DNA of 64,000 nt, taken from positions 11,886-75,885 of the forward strand of contig JBBIPZ010000003.1 in the NCBI GenBank assembly GCA_037442505.1, written 5' to 3'. Both the position numbers and the translations under genes were made by a program. The DNA is from JBBIPZ01 sp037442505 [NCBI: Deltaproteobacteria bacterium] (lineage in GTDB: Bacteria; CALINM01). Positions 8,529 to 16,698 of the stretch are shown piece after piece (position 1 is the stretch's first letter; each line of letters begins with the position of its first letter). Under the pieces are notes generated by a model. The model was not told the origin of the DNA. It made no database searches and saw nothing but the letters and a program-made list of their open reading frames with translations.

Positions 8529-8982
8529 ATTTCTCAGCCATAAACTTTTTGTAATACTCTATACATTTGTTAAATAACTCTTCATCCTTTTCTTTAATAT
8601 AGAAAAGCTCATTTGTATCAAAAAGCTTTGTCATATCTTTGTTTTTATAAAATAACTCCTTAAATGTTTTCCTGACATTCAGCTCATTTTCAGGTACTAA
8701 AGAAATTAGCTTTTCAAAATCAGATTTTCGCTTCTCTTCTAACTCCTTCTCCTGCATAACAGCCTTATAACGTTCGGGGCCAACACATTGTTCAGCATGA
8801 GGGCACCATTTTAAACATGCAAGATCCATTTTTTCATTTAGCACAGTCGCACCACATTTTTTACACTTATGTGTAACTTCGTCTTTAAAAAACTCAACTT
8901 CTCCACCACACTGAGGACATTTTATATCATAAATCGCATCGTACTTCCAAAACTGCGTATCTTGCCCTGGACATCTTGCCAT
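8527..8982 (-). CDS. Zinc-ribbon/Cys-rich protein paired with a 4Fe-4S protein
   Basis: The ATG at 8982 has AGGAGGG just upstream, giving 151 residues; the longer upstream frame overlaps the neighbour and lacks a ribosome site. The N-terminus reads ARCPGQDTQFWK. A zinc ribbon with CPQCGG and CKKCGA follows at ~20-45, then a second Cys cluster CLKWCPHAEQC at ~54-64 and a charged helical C-terminus. Such proteins recur in anaerobes next to ferredoxin-domain proteins. The function is not established. It lies 13 nt downstream of the Fe-S gene and is surely co-transcribed with it. Confidence 0.7.
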   Translation of the reverse strand: MARCPGQDTQFWKYDAIYDIKCPQCGGEVEFFKDEVTHKCKKCGATVLNEKMDLACLKWCPHAEQCVGPERYKAVMQEKELEEKRKSDFEKLISLVPENELNVRKTFKELFYKNKDMTKLFDTNELFYIKEKDEELFNKCIEYYKKFMAEK

Positions 8983-8995
8983 AGTTCCCTCCTGA

Positions 8996-9697
8996 TTAAA
9001 GAATTTCTCCCCTGACTCCAATTGTAACATCTTCTACAGGTAAATTCACTCCTGCCCTTTCAATAGCGGTTTTGACCATATGACTCAAACCAAAACAACA
9101 CGGGACTTCCATATGTGCAACAATAACCTTTTTAATATCAGAGACAGTAAAAATTGATGTAAGCTTTTCAAGATGAGCATTAAAGTTATCGAGTTTTGGG
9201 CATGCAATAACAACAGCTCGCCCCTTCAAAAAATCTCTATGAAAGTTTGGATAAGCTACTGGTGTGCAATGAGCAGCAATCACCAGCTCTTTACCTTGTA
9301 AAAACTGTGCATTTGCAGGCACAAGAGTAAGTTGAACTGGCCAGTGTGTCAGCTCACTGCTTATTTCGACATTAACTTCTTCTTTTCTTTCAGGAACTGG
9401 ACATGGTTCAAAGCTTTTTACTGAAGTTCCTGGACATCCACAGGGCAAATCTTCCTTTTTGCTCTTTATATGCTCCTCGACAGCCTTTTCGTCAAACTCT
9501 TCTGCATCCCTTTCTACAATTCTTAAAGCACCTTCGGGACATTCTCCTAAACATGCACCCAATCCATCACAATACTTCTCAGAAACTAATTTCGCCTTGC
9601 CATTAACAATTTTTAATGCACCTTCTGCACATGAAATTATACAGAGTCCACAACCATTGCATTTTTCCTCATTGATCTCTATAATTTTTCTTTTCAT
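8996..9697 (-). CDS. Ferredoxin-domain iron-sulfur protein
   Basis: 233 residues. The first cluster motif CNGCGLCIISC at ~13-23 is complete. The second, CDGLGACLGECP at ~43-54, has Leu in place of its second Cys, a common variant in this family. A middle segment carries CGCPG and a Pro-rich stretch, and the C-terminal half (from ~115) is alpha/beta with HCTPVAYPNFH, ACPKLDN and EVPCCFGL. It is probably a cytoplasmic electron-transfer or cluster protein of anaerobes. The ribosome site is AGGAGG. Its promoter carries a Crp/FNR-type site (see 9729-9771). Confidence 0.75.
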   Translation of the reverse strand: MKRKIIEINEEKCNGCGLCIISCAEGALKIVNGKAKLVSEKYCDGLGACLGECPEGALRIVERDAEEFDEKAVEEHIKSKKEDLPCGCPGTSVKSFEPCPVPERKEEVNVEISSELTHWPVQLTLVPANAQFLQGKELVIAAHCTPVAYPNFHRDFLKGRAVVIACPKLDNFNAHLEKLTSIFTVSDIKKVIVAHMEVPCCFGLSHMVKTAIERAGVNLPVEDVTIGVRGEIL

Positions 9698-9728
9698 TTT
9701 ATACCTCCTACTATGTTGTTTAATTAAT

Positions 9729-9771
9729 ATTTTATCGTTGAAATATTTAAAATACTTTGACGATAGTCAAA
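9729..9771 (-). promoter_or_regulatory. Crp/FNR-family (HcpR-like) site centred at about -41.5
   Basis: 9756-9771 holds TTTGAC-N4-GTCAAA, a perfect inverted repeat. Reading leftward, TAAAAT at 9729-9734 fits a -10 box. If transcription starts ~7 nt after it (9722), the repeat is centred at -41.5, the classic class II activator position. The TTGAC-N4-GTCAA pattern resembles the consensus reported for HcpR-type nitrosative-stress regulators. The regulator itself is not in the window. Confidence 0.5.
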
Positions 9772-9780
9772 TTTTTGAAA

Positions 9781-11139
9781 TTAGAAAATTTTTCCGATGT
9801 TTAGTATATGATAGGGATCAAAAACCTTTTTCAACTGTTTTAGAAGAGTGAAATGTTCTTCTGGAAAAAACATTGGTAAATAGGACTTCTTGGCAACCCC
9901 TATACCGTGTTCACCAGAAGGAAAGCCACCATAATTTTTAACACAATTCATGATTTGCCACATAACCTTAGATGCATCATCTGTGCTATTGCCATCTAAA
10001 TCCAGAATATTAATATGTACATTACCATCTCCCACATGTCCAAAACATGCTAATGGCAATCTTTCTGAAGAAAATGTTTTTGCCTGAGAAACAAAATCTG
10101 CTATATTGCCTCTTGGAACAACAACATCAGCTTTGTATATATATTTAGAATTCGATTTGAATGCTTCAGAGATCTTTTTTCTTGCTTCCCAGAGTCTTTC
10201 TTCTTGCTCAACACCTTCAGCAGTAAACACATCGAGTGCATTAAATTTAGACGCAATTTCTATTATTTCCTCAATCTCATCAGCATTCTCGTTCTCTAAC
10301 TCACCAAAGATATAACAGTTAGCGCTTTCTGTAAAAGGCAATTTACGTTTTAAAAAAGATTCTATATACCTCTTAGACGTATCATCAATAAACTCAAAAG
10401 CTGAAAAATCTATCCCCTTTTTCAAAGCTCCACCCAAAAAATCACAGGCATCCTTCAATACCTTAAATGGTATAAACACAGAACGCCTATACGAAGGCAT
10501 TGGTAAAAATTTTAGTGTTATTTCTGTAATAAGCCCCAACGTCCCTTCAGAACCACACAAAAGCTCGTTTAAATTATACCCGGAAGAATTTTTATAAGTT
10601 TTTCCACCTGATTTTATAATCTTACCGTCTCCAGTAACAAAAGTTAAAGACATTACATAATCTTTTGTGGTTCCATACTTAACCGCTTTGGGTCCACCTG
10701 CATTTGTAGCAACATTGCCACCAATACTCGAGCTTTCATAACTTTGAGGATCCGGGGGGTAATAAAAACCATAATTAGCCAGATGATTTTTAATTTCTCC
10801 AGTAATCACTCCAGGTTGGGTAACAATTAACATATTCTTTTCATCTAAATCAATAATTTTGTTCATACGTTCAAGTGAAACAACAATTCCACCATTGATT
10901 GCAACAGCACCTCCACAAACACCTGTTCCCATACCTCTTGGAATTATGTTTATACGTTCTTCTTTTGCAATAGTTATAAGGGAGTTTAGTTCATCGGTTG
11001 AAGAAGGGAGAAAGACAGCGTCTGGCAAAGCACTATAAATTGTAGATTCGTCATAAAAATAGCGTTCAGGTATCTGTTTTGTGTACAAAACATCTTTGTC
11101 AAAAAAAAGTTCAAGTTTATTAATAAGTCTATCTTTCAT
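9781..11139 (-). CDS. FAD-linked oxidase, glycolate/D-lactate dehydrogenase family
   Basis: 452 residues, the usual size for GlcD-type enzymes. The FAD-binding (PCMH) domain shows IIPRGMGTGVCGGAV at ~55-70, VTQPGVITGEI, YPPDPQS, and GGNVATNAGGPKAVKYGTT at ~135-155. The C-terminal oxidase domain carries CFGHVGDGNVHINIL and GGFPSGEHGIG near 405-415. It likely oxidises a 2-hydroxy acid and passes electrons to quinone or an Fe-S partner. No GlcE/F partner is adjacent, so the exact substrate is open. It ends 1 nt from the permease gene upstream. Confidence 0.85.
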   Translation of the reverse strand: MKDRLINKLELFFDKDVLYTKQIPERYFYDESTIYSALPDAVFLPSSTDELNSLITIAKEERINIIPRGMGTGVCGGAVAINGGIVVSLERMNKIIDLDEKNMLIVTQPGVITGEIKNHLANYGFYYPPDPQSYESSSIGGNVATNAGGPKAVKYGTTKDYVMSLTFVTGDGKIIKSGGKTYKNSSGYNLNELLCGSEGTLGLITEITLKFLPMPSYRRSVFIPFKVLKDACDFLGGALKKGIDFSAFEFIDDTSKRYIESFLKRKLPFTESANCYIFGELENENADEIEEIIEIASKFNALDVFTAEGVEQEERLWEARKKISEAFKSNSKYIYKADVVVPRGNIADFVSQAKTFSSERLPLACFGHVGDGNVHINILDLDGNSTDDASKVMWQIMNCVKNYGGFPSGEHGIGVAKKSYLPMFFPEEHFTLLKQLKKVFDPYHILNIGKIF

Positions 11140-11140
11140 T

Positions 11141-12460
11141 TTAGAAAAAGATGTATTTCAGAATAAAAAGGAGACTAAGAAAAACAACAAGTAGGCTGGT
11201 TTCTTTTATCTTGCCTTTAAACACAATTATCAAGCTGTAACTGATAAACCCAAATGCTATACCATCAGTTATGCTAAAAGTAAGAGGGATAATGATTATT
11301 GCACAAAAGGCTGGAAAGGCATCTTCTATCTCGTGAAAATTTATATTTCTCACATTTTGAATCATCAAAAAACCAATAAAAATAAGTGCTGGTGTTATTG
11401 TTGGATAATATGTTGTTCCATTAATCTCTACCCCACCACCTATAGTCTGAACAAGAGGATAGAAAAAAAGCGCCAGCAAAAACATACATCCTGTAACTAC
11501 ACTCGCAAGCCCTGTCCTTGCCCCTACGCCAACGCCTGCGGCACTTTCGATATAACTTGTAACGGTAGAAGTTCCCAAGATGCTGCCGATTGTAGTTCCC
11601 GCAGCGTCAGCAAAAAAAGCTGATTTAACATTAGGAAGTTTACCGTTTACCATAAACTTGCCTTGCTCCCCCACTCCTACAAGTGTGCCTACAGTATCAA
11701 AAACATCAAGAAACAGAAAAACGAAGATAGCATGAATATAGGTGACATTTAAAACAGCTTTAAGATCAAATTTAAAAAAGGTTGGGGATAGTGAAGGTGG
11801 CAAACTGATTATTCCGTTAAATTTGGCTAATCCAGTCAACACACAAAGTAGTGTTGAAAATAAAATCCCCCACAAGATAGATGTAGAAAAGCCTTTCGTG
11901 TGTAAAAAAATTATTAGAATTAATCCTGCAAACGTAATCAGCTGAACAATTCCTTTTATATTGCCCAATCCCACCAGCGTGCCCGGTGAAGGAACTACAA
12001 TACCTGACCATTCGAGTCCAATCAAAGTAATTAAAAAACCTATTCCAACAGAAATACCATGTTTTAAACCGTTGGGAATATCATTAAGTATTTTTTCACG
12101 AAAAGGAACAAATGAGAGAAGCATAAAGAGAGTCCCCGATATAAACACTAACGCCAGTGCCTTTTCCCAAGCAATCCCTAAGGAAGTTGCTATTATGACA
12201 AAAAGAAAGTTATGTCCCATACCAGGTGCAAGGGCTATAGGATAGTTGGCAAGTAATCCCATAATAAGAGTCGCTACCGCACTTGAAATACATGTTGCAA
12301 CCATAACAGAACCAGTATCCATTCCCAGTTTTGATAGCACCATAGGTTGAACAAAAATTATATACGACATCGTAAAGAAGGTGGCTAACCCACCCTCTAT
12401 CTCTTTACTTACCGATATTTCTTTACCTTTGAAGAAAAGCTTGTCTAAAACAGAAATCAT
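11141..12460 (-). CDS. NCS2-family purine (guanine/hypoxanthine) permease, AzgA type
   Basis: 439 residues with about 12-14 hydrophobic segments. Family signatures include an N-terminal EIEGGLATFFTMSYIIFVQP, ANYPIALAPGMGHNFLF near 70, DVFDTVGTLVGV near 252 and GTSTVTSYIESAAGVGVGARTG near 293-315. These match the AzgA branch of proton-driven adenine/guanine/hypoxanthine uptake; the substrate cannot be fixed from sequence. It overlaps the actin-like gene by 4 nt, suggesting translational coupling. Confidence 0.87.
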   Translation of the reverse strand: MISVLDKLFFKGKEISVSKEIEGGLATFFTMSYIIFVQPMVLSKLGMDTGSVMVATCISSAVATLIMGLLANYPIALAPGMGHNFLFVIIATSLGIAWEKALALVFISGTLFMLLSFVPFREKILNDIPNGLKHGISVGIGFLITLIGLEWSGIVVPSPGTLVGLGNIKGIVQLITFAGLILIIFLHTKGFSTSILWGILFSTLLCVLTGLAKFNGIISLPPSLSPTFFKFDLKAVLNVTYIHAIFVFLFLDVFDTVGTLVGVGEQGKFMVNGKLPNVKSAFFADAAGTTIGSILGTSTVTSYIESAAGVGVGARTGLASVVTGCMFLLALFFYPLVQTIGGGVEINGTTYYPTITPALIFIGFLMIQNVRNINFHEIEDAFPAFCAIIIIPLTFSITDGIAFGFISYSLIIVFKGKIKETSLLVVFLSLLFILKYIFF

Positions 12461-13482
12461 TTAGTAACTTTCTCTCCAAACCAGATGCTTTTACCATATT
12501 TAAGATAACCCTTCACATTAAAAAATCTGCTATCCTCAGAAGGATCAGCAACGACAGTAGCGCTCGGTAATAATGGTCGCAGATATCTTTCGAGAAATGT
12601 TCCTCCTCCACCACTGATAATAATGGCATCTAAATCCCAATCATCTACCCAGAAGCGTTCTGCATCAGAAGCGATCTGTGCCGCCAATTGTTGTAGCACA
12701 TGTTCTCTCACGCCAGTCAAATCATACTCTTTACCTTTTATTTTTACACTGCCTTTTGTTAAATATTCATAAAGCTTGAAAATTTCTATATTTACACCAC
12801 TTTTCTCTCTCAATTTGTTTGCTATTATAGAAAATGCCTTTGAAATACCATTGTCAGTTGTTTTGCTACCACGTTCAGAGTACTGTAACTTATCAGAAAT
12901 AATGTAATCTGTTGTCCTGAAACCAATATCTATAACACCTATTTTCTGTTTAAAAAAATCAGCATTTTTGACTTTACCTTCATCATCAAGAAACATATTT
13001 AAAATACTGCCGTAAGGCTGCGGAATTATCCTTAATTTACCCACCGTAATGTTTTTCTCGATCTCATCACCATTAAAATTTATGAGTGTAAATTTATGTT
13101 CCCCCAACAGGTTGGCAGCAAGTGCTTCTTTAAACTGTTTGTAATATCCCACAGGCAAACCTGTGACAATACTTACATTTTCAAAGTTATCAAGTAAATT
13201 ACCCAATGAAACAAGTGCCAAAACTTTGGCAAACTGAGCAATAAATTGATTCTGGTCAAGCGTAAACAGTCTGACATTAGATTGTCTTTCAGCGAGATCG
13301 CCAACAAAGAATGTTTTCCCATCCACACCTATACTTAAAAACTCCTGATTTCTTCTTGGAAAAAGCTCATCTTGAAACTGTATCTCCGTTGCCTCACCCA
13401 ACACAGATTTAAAGATAAGCTCTTTAGTACCGTTAGTTGCTTTTGTGAAGCCAAAACCAATATCAATTCCTATCATATCCAT
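12457..13482 (-). CDS. ParM/Alp-type actin-like ATPase
   Basis: 341 residues with the actin/Hsp70 fold signatures: phosphate-1 loop GIDIGFGFTKATNG at ~4-17, phosphate-2 loop GVIDIGFRTTDYIISD at ~187-202 and an adenosine motif IIISGGGGTFLERYL near 290. The closest known group is the plasmid segregation and archaeal-type actin homologues (ParM/StbA-like) rather than MreB or FtsA. No ParR-like DNA-binding partner or iteron array is visible nearby, so a DNA-partition role is not supported. It sits between nth and a purine permease, overlapping the latter. Confidence 0.75.
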   Translation of the reverse strand: MDMIGIDIGFGFTKATNGTKELIFKSVLGEATEIQFQDELFPRRNQEFLSIGVDGKTFFVGDLAERQSNVRLFTLDQNQFIAQFAKVLALVSLGNLLDNFENVSIVTGLPVGYYKQFKEALAANLLGEHKFTLINFNGDEIEKNITVGKLRIIPQPYGSILNMFLDDEGKVKNADFFKQKIGVIDIGFRTTDYIISDKLQYSERGSKTTDNGISKAFSIIANKLREKSGVNIEIFKLYEYLTKGSVKIKGKEYDLTGVREHVLQQLAAQIASDAERFWVDDWDLDAIIISGGGGTFLERYLRPLLPSATVVADPSEDSRFFNVKGYLKYGKSIWFGEKVTK

Positions 13483-13483
13483 A

Positions 13484-14116
13484 TTAATTCTCCTTTTTAT
13501 TAAAATATTTGCAAAGGTTATTTATAGGACACATACCACATAAAGGTTTACCTGGCTTACAAATACTTCTGCCATGAAAAATAAACGTAAGATTAATATC
13601 ATTCCACAAATTTTCAGGAAAGATTTTCATTAACGCCTTTTCTATAAGTTCTGGTGAATTTTCTTTCAAGCCAAAAATCCTTTTTGAAAGACGTTTCACA
13701 TGAGTATCTACAGCTATCGCAGGTACATTAAACGATCTGCTTAACACAATATTTGCGGTTTTTCTACCAACACCGGGCAAAGACTGTAAAGCTTCTCTGT
13801 CAGCTGGCACAACTCCATTATAATCATTCACAATCTTTTTTGCAGCAGCGATAATAAACTTTGCCTTCTGGTTAAAAAAACCCAAAGACCTGATTATATC
13901 AACTACTTCATCAAAAGGAGCATTTGCTAATTTTTTCGGCGTTCCAAATCTTTCGAAAAGTGTCTTTGTTACCATATTTACACGCACATCTGTACATTGT
14001 GCAGCAAGAATCGTTGCAATCAGCAATTGAAAAGGTGTATCAGCATCAAGCGTAACACCACCTTTTTTATAGTAGTTTTTAAGTGTATTTATAATTTCAA
14101 CTGGAATGTCAGCCAT
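13484..14116 (-). CDS. nth: Endonuclease III (DNA glycosylase/AP lyase)
   Basis: 210 residues. The helix-hairpin-helix LPGVGRKTA contains the catalytic Lys (~119) and VDTHVKRLSKR contains the catalytic Asp (~137). The C-terminal 4Fe-4S loop is complete: CKPGKPLCGMCPINNLC (C-x6-C-x2-C-x5-C). It removes oxidised pyrimidines in base excision repair. It overlaps the SPOR gene by 1 nt. Confidence 0.96.
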   Translation of the reverse strand: MADIPVEIINTLKNYYKKGGVTLDADTPFQLLIATILAAQCTDVRVNMVTKTLFERFGTPKKLANAPFDEVVDIIRSLGFFNQKAKFIIAAAKKIVNDYNGVVPADREALQSLPGVGRKTANIVLSRSFNVPAIAVDTHVKRLSKRIFGLKENSPELIEKALMKIFPENLWNDINLTFIFHGRSICKPGKPLCGMCPINNLCKYFNKKEN

Positions 14117-14760
14117 TATTTATAAACAGCCTTAACTAAAAAATTAATTTTAGTATCTTTCAAGATACTATCCCTTACATATTGGGCTTCCCATTTATCT
14201 GTAAAAGGAGAAACGATAACCTTGTATCCCTTTCCTGTAGCAACCTTTTTAGCAGTATGATATCCATTAGAAATAAGTAATTCTCTAACTCTGGCTGCTT
14301 CTTCTTCATCTTTTACATTATACTCCAACCTATACCCTACCATTCTGGGTTTTGGTTTTACCAACTCACTCTGTTTTTCCTCTTTTTTCTCTACTTTAGT
14401 TGGCTCTTTAACATTTTTGGGTTCTTCCTTCACCACCGTTGCAGGTTTTTGTGGCTCTGCTTTTTTTGGTTCTGTTTTTTTGGGCTCTCTTTTTTTAGTT
14501 TCCTGAACTTTCGGTTGTTCCTTTTTTATTTCTTTTTTCGATTCTTCCTTTTTTACTTCCGGTGCTTTATCGCCTTTAACCGGAACTTTACCTGGTTTTT
14601 CTGGAGCCGCAGGCTCCGTTACAGGCATTTTAATCGCAACTTTTATCTTTTGTGGTAAAGCCTGAGTTTCGTCCGGGGCGTTCATAATAAAAAAGTAGTA
14701 ATATGCGCCTGCAGTAATAAGAATCGAAATAAGTATAGCTATTAAAATATTTTTTTTCAT
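14116..14760 (-). CDS. SPOR-domain membrane-anchored envelope protein
   Basis: 214 residues. A short cytoplasmic tail and one transmembrane helix (~5-25) are followed by a long Lys/Glu/Pro linker (~35-135, many KKxEPKK units). The C-terminal ~70 residues (RLEYNVKDEEEAARVRELL to the end) form a SPOR domain, which binds denuded peptidoglycan glycan at division sites. Linker composition is typical for spanning the periplasm. It clusters with LysM and CpoB-like genes, pointing to cell-wall work. Confidence 0.82.
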   Translation of the reverse strand: MKKNILIAILISILITAGAYYYFFIMNAPDETQALPQKIKVAIKMPVTEPAAPEKPGKVPVKGDKAPEVKKEESKKEIKKEQPKVQETKKREPKKTEPKKAEPQKPATVVKEEPKNVKEPTKVEKKEEKQSELVKPKPRMVGYRLEYNVKDEEEAARVRELLISNGYHTAKKVATGKGYKVIVSPFTDKWEAQYVRDSILKDTKINFLVKAVYK

Positions 14761-14778
14761 ACCCTTTACCCTCTTAAG

Positions 14779-15843
14779 TTAATATCCCTCTACAAAGGTA
14801 GAAAATCTGTCACCCTTAGAAACAACATCTTTTATTTCCAGTACGTATGCGGCTGAAAAGTTGTCCCAATTTTTTATTACCACAAGCCTACCTACATCAA
14901 CATTTTTATCCTTCATCCCCTCTACCTGTTTTTCTATTTTAAGTACATCTCCTCGTTCCAGTCCGTCTTTTTTCCCTTTATCTAAGAACACAAAATTCCT
15001 TTCTCCTACAAAAAAAAGACCATCCTGTAATTCTAAGATAGAGCCTTCCAGAAACACCTCCGCCTTTTTTATAACCACCTCAGGATTATCATTTTCTAAC
15101 CTACTCACTAAAATGTCATCCTTTTCTATTTCAGCATAATTTTTTAATACCTTAATGACGGCTGTTTGTGGATAAATATCAACCACCTTAGCATCTCCAA
15201 CCCTTGAATACAAATAACCATAAATTTTGTCGTTTTTGCTGTCTTTTAGCTCTTTGTGCGGCTTAAGAATGGTTAGATAATCCCCCTTTTTTAGCCCTTT
15301 CAATTCTCCACCATCTATGAAAAATTTTACATCTTTATTCCCCAACTTTATTTTTTCTTCAGAAGATATTACTTTGAAAGCATCAGATAGTGGTTTTTCT
15401 GAAAAAAATGCTAATCTGTCTATATTCATCACTTCCAGAATATATTTTTTGAATTTGGGATTTGTTTCATTTGCTATCTCAACTTCCTTTGCAGGTTCTT
15501 CTTGTATAACTAATTCTCTTACAGGCTCTTCCTCTACTTTGTTAGTAACAGTTTCTTCCTTTTGAACAGATATTGAAGTTACTTTTTCTTCCTGCTTTTT
15601 TATTGGTATTTTTAAAGTAAGTCCAGGATAAATCCAATGTGGATCAGGCACATCAGGATTAACTTTCCACAGTTCAAGCCATTTATATGGATCTTTAAAG
15701 AACTTTTCTGAGATAAGCCATAAATTGTCACCCTTTTTTATAACATAACTTTCTTCCTGGCCCCAAACGCTCTGTCGTGCAAACATCAAGCAGATTATAA
15801 AAGCCAGAAAGACAATATATTTTCTAAAACGAATGTGCTGCAT
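14779..15843 (-). CDS. LysM-domain secreted protein
   Basis: 354 residues. A signal peptide (hydrophobic ~9-25, ending near VWGQ) is followed by a LysM domain at ~31-82 (YVIKKGDNLWLISEKFF, WLELWKVNPDVPDPHWIYPG). A Glu/Val-rich linker follows, then ~200 residues that are mostly beta with repeated DxLTIL, VGDAKVVDIYPQTAVIKV and RGDVLKI elements. LysM binds peptidoglycan. Proteins of this layout occur next to tol-pal or SPOR genes in delta-proteobacteria-like genomes. It is 18 nt upstream of the SPOR gene. Confidence 0.8.
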   Translation of the reverse strand: MQHIRFRKYIVFLAFIICLMFARQSVWGQEESYVIKKGDNLWLISEKFFKDPYKWLELWKVNPDVPDPHWIYPGLTLKIPIKKQEEKVTSISVQKEETVTNKVEEEPVRELVIQEEPAKEVEIANETNPKFKKYILEVMNIDRLAFFSEKPLSDAFKVISSEEKIKLGNKDVKFFIDGGELKGLKKGDYLTILKPHKELKDSKNDKIYGYLYSRVGDAKVVDIYPQTAVIKVLKNYAEIEKDDILVSRLENDNPEVVIKKAEVFLEGSILELQDGLFFVGERNFVFLDKGKKDGLERGDVLKIEKQVEGMKDKNVDVGRLVVIKNWDNFSAAYVLEIKDVVSKGDRFSTFVEGY

Positions 15844-15867
15844 TTTCTCCCCCCTTAGCGGGTAGCT

Positions 15868-16698
15868 TTACTGCACCTTTTTCGCCGCATCGGAATCTTT
15901 ATATTTTTTTAACAAAGTATCTTTCCATTTTGCAGCGTCTTTTTTCTTCCCCATTTCTGAATAGGCATAAAAGATTTTTAAATAAGCATCCGGCACTTTG
16001 TTTCCATCAGGATATTTTCCCACCTTTTTAAACTCAGTAATTGCCTTATCAAACATCTTCTGGGCATAATAGCTTTCTGCAATCCAGTACTGCGCATTAT
16101 CTGCAAGTGGATCTTTAGGATATTTTTCTAAAAACTGTCTCAATATCGAAATTGCCTGAGCATATTTTCCTGAATTATACATATCATAGCCCTTATTATA
16201 CAGTTCTACCACTGGATTTTCTACTTTCTGCGGCTCTGCAATTTGCTTTGACTGTTCTATATCCTTTTGCTCCTTTTCGGCTGGAAGCGAAACAGTTTCT
16301 TTTTTCTGTTCGCTCACATCCTCTTTAACAGGCTGTATTACAGGCTTTGGTGCCTCGCTATTTTTTTTAACAGTTTCAGGCTTGATTGATATTACAGTGC
16401 TTGATGGCACCTGAGTGAGTTTAACCGATTCAAGTCCTTCAAATAATGGATGATTTTTAATTTTGTTTATATTTTTCTCAAATTCAACCAATTTCTCATC
16501 TATCTTATCTAATCTTTCATCAACATTGCTTCTAATAGAACTTTCTCTCTTTGCCTTTGCCTCTAATACTTCAACTCTTTGAGATAATGCCAACACCTGT
16601 GCTTGAAAATCTTTAAAATACTCAGTCTGCATCTTTTCAGACTGAGATGCACAAGACATTAGTAACAGAACAGATATCAATACAACAATATTTTTCAC
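15868..16698 (-). CDS. CpoB/YbgF-like lipoprotein with coiled coil and TPR repeats
   Basis: 276 residues. The lipobox-like LLLMSCASQ puts a lipidated Cys near 16. Residues ~30-85 are a coiled coil (QVLALSQRVEVLEAKAKRE), ~95-160 a low-complexity linker, and ~165-276 contain tetratricopeptide repeats (YNKGYDMYNSGKYAQAISILRQF, NAQYWIAESYYAQKMFDKAITEFKK). This is the layout of CpoB (YbgF), which coordinates Tol-Pal with peptidoglycan synthesis. No tol genes are adjacent. It overlaps fbp by 4 nt. Confidence 0.8.
   Translation of the reverse strand: MKNIVVLISVLLLMSCASQSEKMQTEYFKDFQAQVLALSQRVEVLEAKAKRESSIRSNVDERLDKIDEKLVEFEKNINKIKNHPLFEGLESVKLTQVPSSTVISIKPETVKKNSEAPKPVIQPVKEDVSEQKKETVSLPAEKEQKDIEQSKQIAEPQKVENPVVELYNKGYDMYNSGKYAQAISILRQFLEKYPKDPLADNAQYWIAESYYAQKMFDKAITEFKKVGKYPDGNKVPDAYLKIFYAYSEMGKKKDAAKWKDTLLKKYKDSDAAKKVQ

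Noticed and set aside
8983-9030. Longer N-terminus for the zinc-ribbon protein
   Set aside because: Overlaps the upstream gene and lacks a ribosome site; ATG 8982 has AGGAGGG.
11333-12245. Plus-strand frames of 60-96 codons opposite the purine permease
   Set aside because: Shadow frames with odd composition (runs of Cys, Lys, Ser), no ribosome sites, and an intact gene on the other strand.
14384-14580. Short direct repeats in the SPOR protein linker
   Set aside because: They reflect Lys/Glu/Pro codon repetition in a flexible linker, not a DNA repeat element.
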